A model generated the notes under the pieces. It did no database searches. It had not been told where the DNA came from and saw nothing but the letters and a program-made list of their open reading frames with translations. This document shows, piece by piece, positions 1 through 8,138 of a stretch of 64,000 nucleotides of DNA. Each line of letters opens with the position of its first letter. The stretch's first letter is position 1. Source of the stretch: JAJCYL01 sp040222875 (GTDB taxonomy: Bacteria; Bacteroidota; Bacteroidia; Cytophagales; Cyclobacteriaceae); NCBI GenBank assembly GCA_040222875.1, contig JAVKCG010000053.1:620001-684000 (forward strand), read 5' to 3'. A program made the position numbers and the translations under genes.

Positions 1-891
1 TCCAGAAATGACAAACTTTATTCAACCCGACGGCTTGTCGAGGCCATTGAACAAAGGGGTCACCAAAGCAGGGTGATTGACCACCTGAAATGCGATATAG
101 TGATGGAAGAAGAAGGGCCATCAATATTTTATCATGGAGAGAACCTGAAAGATATCGATGCCATTATCCCCAGAATCGGCGCTTCAGTAACTTTTTATGG
201 TACGGCCGTGGTACGGCATTTCGAGATGATGAAAGTCTTCAGTGCAGTTGACTCCCTGGCCATCACCAGATCAAGGGATAAGCTGAGAAGCTTGCAGATA
301 TTGTCCAGGGCTAAAGTGGGCATGCCGAAGACCGCTTTCACCAATTTTAGCAAAGAAGAAAACCGATTGATAAGCCACATAGGCAATGCGCCAGTGGTCA
401 TCAAGCTGCTTGAAGGCACACAAGGCCTGGGGGTAGTTTTAGCCGAAAGTAATAAAGCTGCCAAGTCTGTAATCGAAGCATTCGATAGCCTCAAAACCAG
501 GGTGATTCTTCAGGAGTTCATCGAAGAGGCTGGAGGGGCAGATATCAGGGCCTTTATAGTAGATGGAGAGATAGTTGGTGCCATGAAAAGGCAAGGCAAG
601 GAGGGGGAATTCCGGTCCAATTTGCACCGCGGTGGTAGCGCCAAAGTAATTAAGCTCAAAAGGGCTGAGAAAACAACGGCCCTTGCAGCAGCTAAAGCTA
701 TGGGGCTGGCAATTGCCGGGGTTGACATTCTTCAGTCAAAAAGAGGGCCACTAGTTTTAGAGGTGAACTCTTCACCGGGTTTGGAGGGGATCGAAAGTGC
801 TACAGGAGTAGATATTGCCGGGAAAATCGTCGAGTATATCGAAAGGGGTACATCGAAGAAACGGAGGCCAAAAGATAAGGTGAAGGCCTGA
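1..891 (+). CDS. rimK: RimK-type ATP-grasp alpha-L-glutamate ligase, 5' end cut off by the window
   Basis: RimK-family enzymes use ATP to add glutamate residues to the C-terminus of ribosomal protein S6 or to related acceptors. The reading frame is open from base 1 (SRNDKLYSTRRL...), which matches the usual RimK N-terminus just after the first few residues, so only a handful of codons lie upstream. GTG at position 73 is an internal codon, not the start. Visible ATP-grasp features are the glycine-rich loop GTQGLGV, followed by an LQEFIEE segment, and the Mg-binding signature LEVNSSPGLEG near the C-terminus. The tail is basic and lysine-rich. The next gene begins 7 bases downstream, so the two are probably co-transcribed. 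Acceptor specificity cannot be read from sequence. Confidence 0.9.
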   Translation, partial: SRNDKLYSTRRLVEAIEQRGHQSRVIDHLKCDIVMEEEGPSIFYHGENLKDIDAIIPRIGASVTFYGTAVVRHFEMMKVFSAVDSLAITRSRDKLRSLQILSRAKVGMPKTAFTNFSKEENRLISHIGNAPVVIKLLEGTQGLGVVLAESNKAAKSVIEAFDSLKTRVILQEFIEEAGGADIRAFIVDGEIVGAMKRQGKEGEFRSNLHRGGSAKVIKLKRAEKTTALAAAKAMGLAIAGVDILQSKRGPLVLEVNSSPGLEGIESATGVDIAGKIVEYIERGTSKKRRPKDKVKA

Positions 892-898
892 TGAAAAT

Positions 899-1837
899 AT
901 GAAAATAGCTGGGGTTAATATCCAAAAGGGCGAGACTAAACTGATCAATGCCAATATTGCAAAGCTGCCAACTCGCACAGAAATAGACATTCCGATTTAT
1001 GTAAGCAGGGCAACAAAGGATGGGCCTGTGCTAATGATTTCAGGTGGCCTGCATGGAGATGAGATCAACGGCGTGGAAACTGTTAGAAGAATCATTGTCA
1101 ACAATTACCACATCCCCACTGCAGGAACGGTGATCTGTATACCTATAATAAATATCTATGGCTTTATTAATTTTTCCCGACAAGTACCTGACGGTAAAGA
1201 TGTAAATAGGTCCTTTCCCGGTTCAGCTACGGGGTCTTTAGCGGGAAGAGTGGCCCACTTTTTAATGAACGAAGTGATTGAGTGGATCGACTTCGGTATA
1301 GATTTTCATACAGGAGGTGCAAGAATTAATAATTACCCACAAGTTCGGGTGAATATGGCCGATGAAAAAAGTGCAGAACTGGCGAAAGCGTTTGCCCCGC
1401 CATTTATAATTAATTCACCATACCGCGATAAATCTTTAAGAAAAGAGGCCGCTAAGAAGGCCAAGGCGATTCTTGTTTTTGAAGCAGGTGAATCGGCAAG
1501 ATTAAGAAAAAGTGCAATTGATGAAGGGGTAGAAGGTGCTCAGCGGGTGATGAAACACCTTAAAATGAGGGATAGTGCCGCAACCCAAAACAAACAAACG
1601 GTTGTAATAAGTAAGTCAACGTGGATACGGGCCAGGTCTGCTGGCATTCACCATTCCAGAGTGAGAAATGGTGAATTTGTGAAGAAAAATGAACTCATCG
1701 GATTTATAACAGATCCATTTGGTGAGTTTGAAACGGAGATCAAATCACATGTTGATGGCTACATAATAGCTATCAACAATAATCCGGTAGTTAACCGGGG
1801 TGATGCCTTGATTCATGTTGGGATTGCAGATAACTGA
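899..1837 (+). CDS. Succinylglutamate desuccinylase/aspartoacylase (AstE/AspA) family zinc hydrolase
   Basis: This 312-residue protein belongs to the M14-like AstE/AspA metal-dependent amidohydrolases, which remove acyl groups from amino acids. The zinc-binding motif GGLHGDE supplies His52 and Glu55, and DFHTGG supplies His137. FEAGES further on likely carries the catalytic Glu. The C-terminal portion (roughly residues 225-312) looks like the small beta domain common to this family, with a lipoyl-like turn GEFVKKNELIGFI. The gene follows rimK by 7 bases. RimK neighbours of this family are common in bacteria, and the pairing suggests opposing or sequential action on a glutamate- or aspartate-containing modification. 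That link is inference; the true substrate is unknown. Confidence 0.82.
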   Translation: MKIAGVNIQKGETKLINANIAKLPTRTEIDIPIYVSRATKDGPVLMISGGLHGDEINGVETVRRIIVNNYHIPTAGTVICIPIINIYGFINFSRQVPDGKDVNRSFPGSATGSLAGRVAHFLMNEVIEWIDFGIDFHTGGARINNYPQVRVNMADEKSAELAKAFAPPFIINSPYRDKSLRKEAAKKAKAILVFEAGESARLRKSAIDEGVEGAQRVMKHLKMRDSAATQNKQTVVISKSTWIRARSAGIHHSRVRNGEFVKKNELIGFITDPFGEFETEIKSHVDGYIIAINNNPVVNRGDALIHVGIADN

Positions 1838-1915
1838 TGAAATAATTTATGCCTCTAACATTTTCACACCATGGATTTTCGGATGATATCGACCTCAGCA
1901 TTTTAATGTGATGTT

Positions 1916-4306
1916 ATGAGAACTTTGCTGATGTTGCTATTCCTGTCTTGTTACGCACTCCAATTACAGGCTCAACAACGGTTTACAATTAGCGGAAATG
2001 TTACTGAGGCATCCAGCAATGAGTTTCTGATTGGCGTAACAGTAGCAATTCCTGAGCTAAATACTGGCGTGGTGACAAATGAATACGGTTTTTACTCATT
2101 GACACTTTCGGCTGGAAACTATGAAATTTTGATCAGCTACCTCGGGTATGACCGCATAGTGGAACCGCTTGCTTTGGATCAGGACAAGACAGTAAACTTT
2201 CAATTGATTGAAAAAGCTGATCAATTGGAGGAGGTTGTCATTTCTGGTGAAAAAGACCCTACTAACATTGGCAGTCCACAAATGAGTATCAACGAATTGT
2301 CAATTCAATCAATTCGAAACATTCCAGTGGCACTGGGCGAGGCCGATGTGATTAAGTCTTTATTGATGCTTCCGGGCGTCACAAATGCCGGGGAGACATC
2401 ATCGGGGTTTAATGTGAGGGGAGGGGCTGCAGATCAAAACCTGATATTGTTGGATGAAGCCACCATCTATAACCCATCGCATCTCTTTGGGTTTTTTTCT
2501 GTCTTTAACACCGATGCGATTAAAGATGTTAAGCTGTATAAAGGCGGTATTCCAGCGAAATATGGTGGCCGGATTTCTTCGGTGCTTGACATCCATCAGA
2601 AGGAAGGAAATAGTAAAGACCTTAAGGTAAGGGGAGGTATCGGTGCGACTGCAGGGAGATTAATGGTTGAGGGGCCTTTAAAAAAAGAAAAATCATCTTT
2701 TCTGTTAGCCGGGAGGTCGTCATATGCACACTTGTATCTGCCACTTTTTGATTTTGATAATTCGGCTTTCTTCTATGACCTAAATTCTAAATTCACCTTT
2801 AGGCTCAATCAGAACAATAAAATCTTTTTCTCAGGATACCTGGGCCGTGATGCCTTTACGATCGATGATAACTTCACAAATGAATATGGAAATTCTGTAG
2901 TCAATTTCAGGTGGAACCATCTGTTTTCTCAGAAGTTATTTTCGAATCTATCACTGATCTATTCAGGCTATGATGCAGGATTGAAACTCGAACATGAAAA
3001 GATTAAGTGGACTTCTGCCATCAATAATTTCAACATAAAATATGATCTAAAAAACTATATCAACGACCGGCTTCAACTTAACTATGGTATTAACAACATA
3101 TATTATCATTTTGACCCTGGCAAAGTGAGTCCGAATGGTGCGAATTCGGGCATTGTTGAAAGTGACCTGATACAGAAATATGCCAATGAGCTTTCTGTTT
3201 ATATAGATATTGAGCAGGGGATTTCAGATAGGCTCAACCTACAATATGGGTTAAGGCTTAGTCATTTTATGCGACTGGGTCAGGATAGTCTTAATCTATA
3301 CAAGTTTGATGACCCGCTGTTTTTCGATCCATTTTTACTGATCTACCTACCGTCTGAACCAATCAAAGTGACAGCGCCAGGTCGGGGAGGCGTTATGAAG
3401 CGGTTTACCAATCTGGAACCCAGGTTATCGCTGTCCTACAGTTTTAATCCAAACACATCATTGAAGGCGAGTTACACCAGAATGGCCCAATACCTTCACC
3501 TGCTCTCAAATACAAGCGCACCAACACCGGTAGATGTTTGGGCCCCAAGTGGACCTTATGCAAAACCACAAATTCTGGATCAATTTGCTCTGGGCTTATT
3601 TAAGAAAATTGATCATGGCAAATACAGCTTTGAAACCGAAGGTTTTTATAAACAAATCGACAACCGCCTGGACTATATTGATGGTGCCGATTTGATTGCC
3701 AACAATGCAGTTGAGCAGATCATTTTGGAAGGCGAGGCCAGAAGCTATGGCTGGGAGTTTTTATTCCGAAAAAACCAGGGAAAATTCCAGGGTTGGTTGG
3801 CCTATACACTTTCACATTCCGAACAAAGAACACCTGGAAGGATACCCAAATTTGATAACGGCCGTAGCAACCTGGAGACCGGGATAAACCTGGGAAGATG
3901 GTACAATAACGCTTATGACAAAACCCATGATCTGTCCGTTTATGCAAGTTTTAAAGTAAGCAAATTTTGGAGCCTGAATGCCAATTTTATATTTCAAACT
4001 GGGCAGCCCACCAATTATCCGATCGGACAATTTGAGTTTTTTGAACAGTCAGTTCCGTATTTCGGTGAGCGCAACAGAATAAGACTTCCTGATTATCACA
4101 GACTCGACTTTTCAGCAACTTTTACGCCTTCTCGATCGGGTAAAAAGATTGAATCCGAATGGGTGTTCAGCATCTACAATCTCTATAACAGGGTAAATAC
4201 AGCATCGATTAACTTCAGAAGAAATCTTGACAGTGGCGAGAACGAAGCCATAAGGACTTCAATTTTCGGTATTGTTCCTACCCTCACATACAACTTCAAA
4301 TTTTAA
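1916..4306 (+). CDS. TonB-dependent outer membrane receptor with CarboxypepD_reg-like N-terminal domain
   Basis: This is a 796-residue outer-membrane receptor. A signal peptide covers about residues 1-20, ending in QLQAQ. Residues about 22-105 form a carboxypeptidase-regulatory-like beta-sandwich (GVTVAIPELNTG... YGFYSL... YLGYDR), typical of Bacteroidota receptors. It is followed by a plug domain (LPGVTNAGETSSGFNVRGG, then LDEATIYNPSHLFGFFSVFN) and a long barrel ending in aromatic NFKF. It is shorter than SusC proteins and lacks a SusD partner. Instead the stop codon overlaps the start of the first of three DUF4249-type lipoproteins (TAATG), indicating one transport operon. The transported ligand is unknown; the arrangement is FecA-like rather than starch-utilisation-like. 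Confidence 0.9.
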   Translation: MRTLLMLLFLSCYALQLQAQQRFTISGNVTEASSNEFLIGVTVAIPELNTGVVTNEYGFYSLTLSAGNYEILISYLGYDRIVEPLALDQDKTVNFQLIEKADQLEEVVISGEKDPTNIGSPQMSINELSIQSIRNIPVALGEADVIKSLLMLPGVTNAGETSSGFNVRGGAADQNLILLDEATIYNPSHLFGFFSVFNTDAIKDVKLYKGGIPAKYGGRISSVLDIHQKEGNSKDLKVRGGIGATAGRLMVEGPLKKEKSSFLLAGRSSYAHLYLPLFDFDNSAFFYDLNSKFTFRLNQNNKIFFSGYLGRDAFTIDDNFTNEYGNSVVNFRWNHLFSQKLFSNLSLIYSGYDAGLKLEHEKIKWTSAINNFNIKYDLKNYINDRLQLNYGINNIYYHFDPGKVSPNGANSGIVESDLIQKYANELSVYIDIEQGISDRLNLQYGLRLSHFMRLGQDSLNLYKFDDPLFFDPFLLIYLPSEPIKVTAPGRGGVMKRFTNLEPRLSLSYSFNPNTSLKASYTRMAQYLHLLSNTSAPTPVDVWAPSGPYAKPQILDQFALGLFKKIDHGKYSFETEGFYKQIDNRLDYIDGADLIANNAVEQIILEGEARSYGWEFLFRKNQGKFQGWLAYTLSHSEQRTPGRIPKFDNGRSNLETGINLGRWYNNAYDKTHDLSVYASFKVSKFWSLNANFIFQTGQPTNYPIGQFEFFEQSVPYFGERNRIRLPDYHRLDFSATFTPSRSGKKIESEWVFSIYNLYNRVNTASINFRRNLDSGENEAIRTSIFGIVPTLTYNFKF

Positions 4307-5130
4307 TGAAAACCGGATATAGCATATTGCCAATATTGCTGGTGCTCATAATGAGTTGTGAAGATGTAATTAAAGTCGATACACCCTCTGAAGAACCTCG
4401 CTTAAGCATCGATGCGCTACTGAAAATTGATACCACCGATTTATTTCAGCGCTATCAGGTTAAGGTGAGGTTAACCGACTCTTTTTTTGGACAGATTCCA
4501 GTTACAAAGCTCAAGCAGATAACGATTGGGGCGGTGCTCAATGAGCGTGTTCCTGGTTCTGGCAATTATGAAGGTTCAGGTGGAGGGTTTCAATTTTATG
4601 AAGAATTTGAATACATCCTTCAGGTGGAGCATCAAGATCAACGATATCTGGCAAGGGCCACGAATATCGCAACCTCAGCTATTGATACCATAACTCAGGT
4701 TACCCATGCCAGTTCTAACGATGGAGTGAGTATTGCCATTAGTTTTAAGGATGCACCCGATAAAAAGAATTTCTACCTTTTTGATATGGGCTTCAGTGAA
4801 TTGATGGTTTTGGATGACGCATTTTTCAATGGCCAGACCCATCAGTTTATTTACAAATACAAAACAGCATTGAAACCTGATGAACAAGTTGAGGTTGCAA
4901 TTATGGGCATTGATGAGGCATTCCATAATTACATGAAGCAGTTAATTAGTCAGAGCGTTGATAATATAAGCCCTTTCGATACACCCGTCGCCACACTTCG
5001 TGGTAACATCATCAACGTCACAGAAATTGATAATATTGACTTTTTTGATAATGTAAGCCAACCAGAAAATTTTGCTCTTGGCTACTTTGCAATTGCACAG
5101 ATTTATAAGAAATCCTTTATAGTGAGGTAA
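4306..5130 (+). CDS. DUF4249-type lipoprotein, copy 1 of 3
   Basis: This 274-residue predicted lipoprotein has a hydrophobic leader and the lipobox IMSC, with the lipidated Cys at residue 18. The acidic sequence EDVIKVDTPSEEPRL after the Cys is a hallmark of DUF4249 proteins, which are usually encoded next to TonB-dependent receptors in Bacteroidota. The start ATG overlaps the receptor stop by one base. The conserved C-terminal motif SPFDTPVATLRGNIINVT occurs in all three tandem copies. Function is unknown; by position it is probably a surface or periplasmic accessory to the receptor. Copy 1 is shorter than copies 2 and 3 because of a contracted stretch around residues 75-95. Confidence 0.85.
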   Translation: MKTGYSILPILLVLIMSCEDVIKVDTPSEEPRLSIDALLKIDTTDLFQRYQVKVRLTDSFFGQIPVTKLKQITIGAVLNERVPGSGNYEGSGGGFQFYEEFEYILQVEHQDQRYLARATNIATSAIDTITQVTHASSNDGVSIAISFKDAPDKKNFYLFDMGFSELMVLDDAFFNGQTHQFIYKYKTALKPDEQVEVAIMGIDEAFHNYMKQLISQSVDNISPFDTPVATLRGNIINVTEIDNIDFFDNVSQPENFALGYFAIAQIYKKSFIVR

Positions 5131-5134
5131 TCAG

Positions 5135-5992
5135 ATGAACTGCCGTCCATTGATATTAGATAGAACAAAGTGGCTTGGTGTGTCGCTCATCACTTTATTG
5201 ATGGGTTGTGAAGATGTAATTAAAGTCGATACACCCCCTGAAGAACCTCGCTTAATTGTTGAATCAATCATTGAAGTTGATGTAAGTGAGAATTTGACTC
5301 ATTTAACTGCAAGGGCCAGGTTGACCAGTCAATTTTTTGGTTCTGTTCCTTTTGCTGATCTCGATAGGGTCACCCTAACCAATCTGGATACTGCCATAGT
5401 CTTGGAGCTATTTCGTCCGGAAACCGGAATATATGAAGAGTTTGTGAAGTCATCTCACATAATTGACAGAGACCTCTTTCTTCAATTCCATTATGAAAAC
5501 GAACGTTTTCTGGCCAGGGCTACTTTTAAGCAAGTGCCGGAAATTGCTAAAATTGAGCAACTGAGCCTGGCAAGCTCAAATGAGGGCGTAAGTCTTGAAA
5601 TCAGTTTTGAAGATGTAGCGGGAAGAATCGATTTCTACCTGTTCAAGCTGGGAGTGGGCGAACTGATGGTATTGGATGATACTTTTTTTGATGGACAAAC
5701 GCATCAATTCATATACAACTACAATACAAAGTTGGAAGTGGGTCAAACTATAGAAATATCAATTCTTTCAATTGAAGAACCATTCTATCATTACATGCGA
5801 CAGCTCATCAGCCAAAGCCAGGAAAGCAACAGCCCATTTGATACTCCCGTTGCCACCCTGAGGGGTAATATTATTAACGTTACAGATATAGACAATCAGG
5901 ACTTTTTTGATAATCTGCACCAACCTGAGGACTTTGCACTAGGCTACTTTGCCGTGTCTCAAGTTCATAGGAAATCCATTGTAGTTCAGTAG
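5135..5992 (+). CDS. DUF4249-type lipoprotein, copy 2 of 3
   Basis: This 285-residue paralogue of the preceding gene starts 4 bases after its stop. The signal sequence is followed by lipobox LMGC with Cys at residue 25, then EDVIKVDTPPEEPRL. Around the lipobox the DNA is almost identical to copy 1 (one difference in 51 bases, 5205-5255 against 4355-4405), although the rest of the genes has diverged considerably. The motifs LMVLDDTFFDGQTHQFIYNY and SPFDTPVATLRGNI are shared with the other copies. Function is unknown. It is likely translated in the same message as the receptor and may be an alternative accessory lipoprotein for it. Confidence 0.84.
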   Translation: MNCRPLILDRTKWLGVSLITLLMGCEDVIKVDTPPEEPRLIVESIIEVDVSENLTHLTARARLTSQFFGSVPFADLDRVTLTNLDTAIVLELFRPETGIYEEFVKSSHIIDRDLFLQFHYENERFLARATFKQVPEIAKIEQLSLASSNEGVSLEISFEDVAGRIDFYLFKLGVGELMVLDDTFFDGQTHQFIYNYNTKLEVGQTIEISILSIEEPFYHYMRQLISQSQESNSPFDTPVATLRGNIINVTDIDNQDFFDNLHQPEDFALGYFAVSQVHRKSIVVQ

Positions 5993-6000
5993 TTAGATAC

Positions 6001-6861
6001 ATGGATTATCATTCCAAATACAACGATCGATCCAGAAGCTTACTGATTCTTGTTTTGGTGCTTTTTGTTTCATGTGAAGACGTTATTCAGGTTGATACTC
6101 CCTCCGAGGAGCCCCGTTTAATCATCGATGCTATTATTGGAGTGGATGTTAGTGAAAATGTTACGCCTCTTGCAGTTAAGGCCAGCCTAACCAGCCCTTT
6201 TTTCGGTACAACCCCACTTACTAATCTGAAGCAGATCACGCTGTCAAACCTAGATGGTATATCTGTGATCTTGAAAGAGTTTACCCCCGGAAGCGGGGTT
6301 TATGAGGAATTTGTTGGGCCCTCATACCTGGCAGGAGGCGAGATCATTTTTCAGGTAGAGCATGAAGATCAGCGATATCTGGCAAGGACTAACTTCGTAC
6401 CAATTCCACCGATTGATACTTTAATACAGGTAAGCCAACCCGGATCAGAAAATGGTGTAGAGGTAGCAGCTGCTTTCAACGATGTTGGCGGCAGGAGAGA
6501 TTATTATTTGTTTGATATGGGTAATGGAGAGTTGTTCACGATCAATGACACATTTTTTGATGGAGAGCGGCATCAGTTCATTTACAGGTATGAGCGAGAA
6601 ATTTTAGCAGGAGATTCATTAGAAGTACTTGTGTATGGCATTGATCAGCAATTCCATAATTATATCAACCAATTGATTAGCCAAAGCCAGGATTCTCCAA
6701 GTCCGTTTGATACCCCTGTTGCTACATTGATAGGTAATATTATTAACGTCACGAAAATTGATAACCTGGATTCATTTGATAATGTACAAAGCCCTGAGAA
6801 TTTTATTCTGGGTTATTTCGCAATTGCTGAAACCCACAGGAAGTCAATTGTGATTCAGTAA
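6001..6861 (+). CDS. DUF4249-type lipoprotein, copy 3 of 3
   Basis: This is the third tandem paralogue, 286 residues, starting 8 bases after copy 2. The N-terminus is basic and hydrophilic (DYHSKYNDRSRS) before the hydrophobic stretch and lipobox FVSC with Cys at residue 26, so a somewhat later start is possible, although no better ATG lies before the hydrophobic core. EDVIQVDTPSEEPRL and SPFDTPVATLIGNIINVT are conserved. At the DNA level the lipobox patch has diverged from copies 1 and 2, suggesting an older duplication. It closes the receptor operon. No enzyme motif is visible and function is unknown. Confidence 0.83.
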   Translation: MDYHSKYNDRSRSLLILVLVLFVSCEDVIQVDTPSEEPRLIIDAIIGVDVSENVTPLAVKASLTSPFFGTTPLTNLKQITLSNLDGISVILKEFTPGSGVYEEFVGPSYLAGGEIIFQVEHEDQRYLARTNFVPIPPIDTLIQVSQPGSENGVEVAAAFNDVGGRRDYYLFDMGNGELFTINDTFFDGERHQFIYRYEREILAGDSLEVLVYGIDQQFHNYINQLISQSQDSPSPFDTPVATLIGNIINVTKIDNLDSFDNVQSPENFILGYFAIAETHRKSIVIQ

Positions 6862-6887
6862 GGGTATTTTGGTATAAGGGTTACAAA

Positions 6888-6920
6888 ATTCATCGAAGAA
6901 AATCAGGCATTCATCGAAGA
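6888..6920. repeat. Direct repeat of ATTCATCGAAGA, 21-base period
   Basis: The 12-mer ATTCATCGAAGA occurs at 6888-6899 and again at 6909-6920, exactly 21 bases apart, so both copies lie on the same face of the helix. It sits in the 203-base gap between the convergent DUF4249 operon and the LDH2-type gene. Two direct repeats one period of about 21-22 bases apart is the geometry of LytTR-type regulator sites. The sequence could equally be debris of a promoter for a lost gene. Nothing else recognisable lies in the gap. Confidence 0.45.
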
Positions 6921-7064
6921 TATTCTGTGTTCGTCTAAAAACTGGCTTTTGTTGCGTGTAGGGACATTAAAACGAAGGCTAATCACTTAAATTTGAAATG
7001 TCTTTCATGATAGCTGGTTGGAAAATCAATTGGGAGGGAGCAACAGGTTCCTTCCCTTTTGTAT

Positions 7065-8138
7065 TTATAGGGGCACAGAGAATTTAGCTCCCAATTTTTC
7101 CAGGTCATCAATAACTGGCTGAATCAACGGAATGCCCTCTTTATTTCTGAGCTCTTCCATCTCTCTTTCAGGATCTCCCGGAATTAGCACTTTGTTCTTA
7201 ATCTCAGCGGTTTTTGCATTTCTAAACCGATCAATCCAGTTGTCCATTTGAAACTTAAAATCTGAAGCTGGCCTGAATGCATCTATTCTCATGGCTCCAA
7301 AGAAATGCCCCAAACCTTCACCTACCGGATTATCAGATGGTGCAGAATAAGCTACGAATGGCGGCACCCAGGGGCCAAAGTTGGCACCCGACAATACGCC
7401 TGAAAGTATATCTACGATTGCTCCCAGGGCATAACCCTTGTGAGACCCATGTTCCCGGTCACCTCCCAGGGGCAAGAGTGACCCACCATTCTTAACCCCA
7501 AAAGAATCAGTGGATGGCTTACCGCTTGCATCTTGAAGCCACCCTTCTGGCGCTGGTTGTTTCTTCCTCATCAGAACCTCTAATTTTCCGTTGGCCGCTG
7601 TGGTAGTTGCCATATCAGCTACAAATGGTGGTTGCTTCTCAGTGGGGATCGCCACAGCAATTGGGTTTGTGCCCAACATTCTCTCGGTTGAGAAAGTTGG
7701 TGCCACCAAAGGACTTGCATTGGTGAAAGCAAATCCTATCATATCTTTTTCCAGCGCCATCATAGCATGGTAGCCAGCAATTCCGAAGTGATTAGAATTT
7801 TTTACCGCTACCCAGCCAGTACCAACTTTTGAGGCCTTTTTGATTGCCATTGACATGGCCTCAGGGGCAACAACTAAACCCAGTCCGGCATCACCGTCTA
7901 AAGTGGCTGTGGATGGTGTTTCATGGGTCACCTTAATATTCGGGGTAGCATTAATTCTCTCTAATTCCCAAAGTCTTATATAACCAGATAACCTCGCAAT
8001 TCCGTGGGAATCAATGCCTCTTAAATCTGCTGATATCAGCACTTTAGCAGCCAGGTTTGCCTCCTTTTTAGGGCAACCTATTTTTTGGAAAATTGAAAAA
8101 GCAAAGTTTCTTAACCGTTGGGCATCAAACATTTTCAA
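7065..8138 (-). CDS. LDH2-type malate/lactate/ureidoglycolate dehydrogenase family oxidoreductase
   Basis: This 357-residue NAD(P)-dependent 2-hydroxyacid dehydrogenase belongs to the LDH2/MDG2 family, which is unrelated to classical LDH. Family signatures are DLRGIDSHGIARLSGY near residue 35, including the catalytic-region His, VKNSNHFGIAGYHA in the middle, and the segment GGDREHGSHKGYALG. The fold uses a distinct cofactor-binding arrangement and acts in the cytoplasm on malate, lactate, ureidoglycolate or sulfolactate. Which substrate applies here is not decidable. The start ATG overlaps the stop of the upstream Ppx/GppA gene by 4 bases, so the two are translationally coupled, but no metabolic link between them is obvious. 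Confidence 0.88.
   Translation of the reverse strand: MKMFDAQRLRNFAFSIFQKIGCPKKEANLAAKVLISADLRGIDSHGIARLSGYIRLWELERINATPNIKVTHETPSTATLDGDAGLGLVVAPEAMSMAIKKASKVGTGWVAVKNSNHFGIAGYHAMMALEKDMIGFAFTNASPLVAPTFSTERMLGTNPIAVAIPTEKQPPFVADMATTTAANGKLEVLMRKKQPAPEGWLQDASGKPSTDSFGVKNGGSLLPLGGDREHGSHKGYALGAIVDILSGVLSGANFGPWVPPFVAYSAPSDNPVGEGLGHFFGAMRIDAFRPASDFKFQMDNWIDRFRNAKTAEIKNKVLIPGDPEREMEELRNKEGIPLIQPVIDDLEKLGAKFSVPL

Noticed and set aside
73..75. GTG at 73 as start of the RimK gene
   Set aside because: The frame is open to base 1 and the upstream residues match the RimK N-terminus, so the gene begins outside the window.
1838..1915. Promoter of the TonB receptor operon
   Set aside because: No clear -7 or -33 sequence was visible in this short gap.
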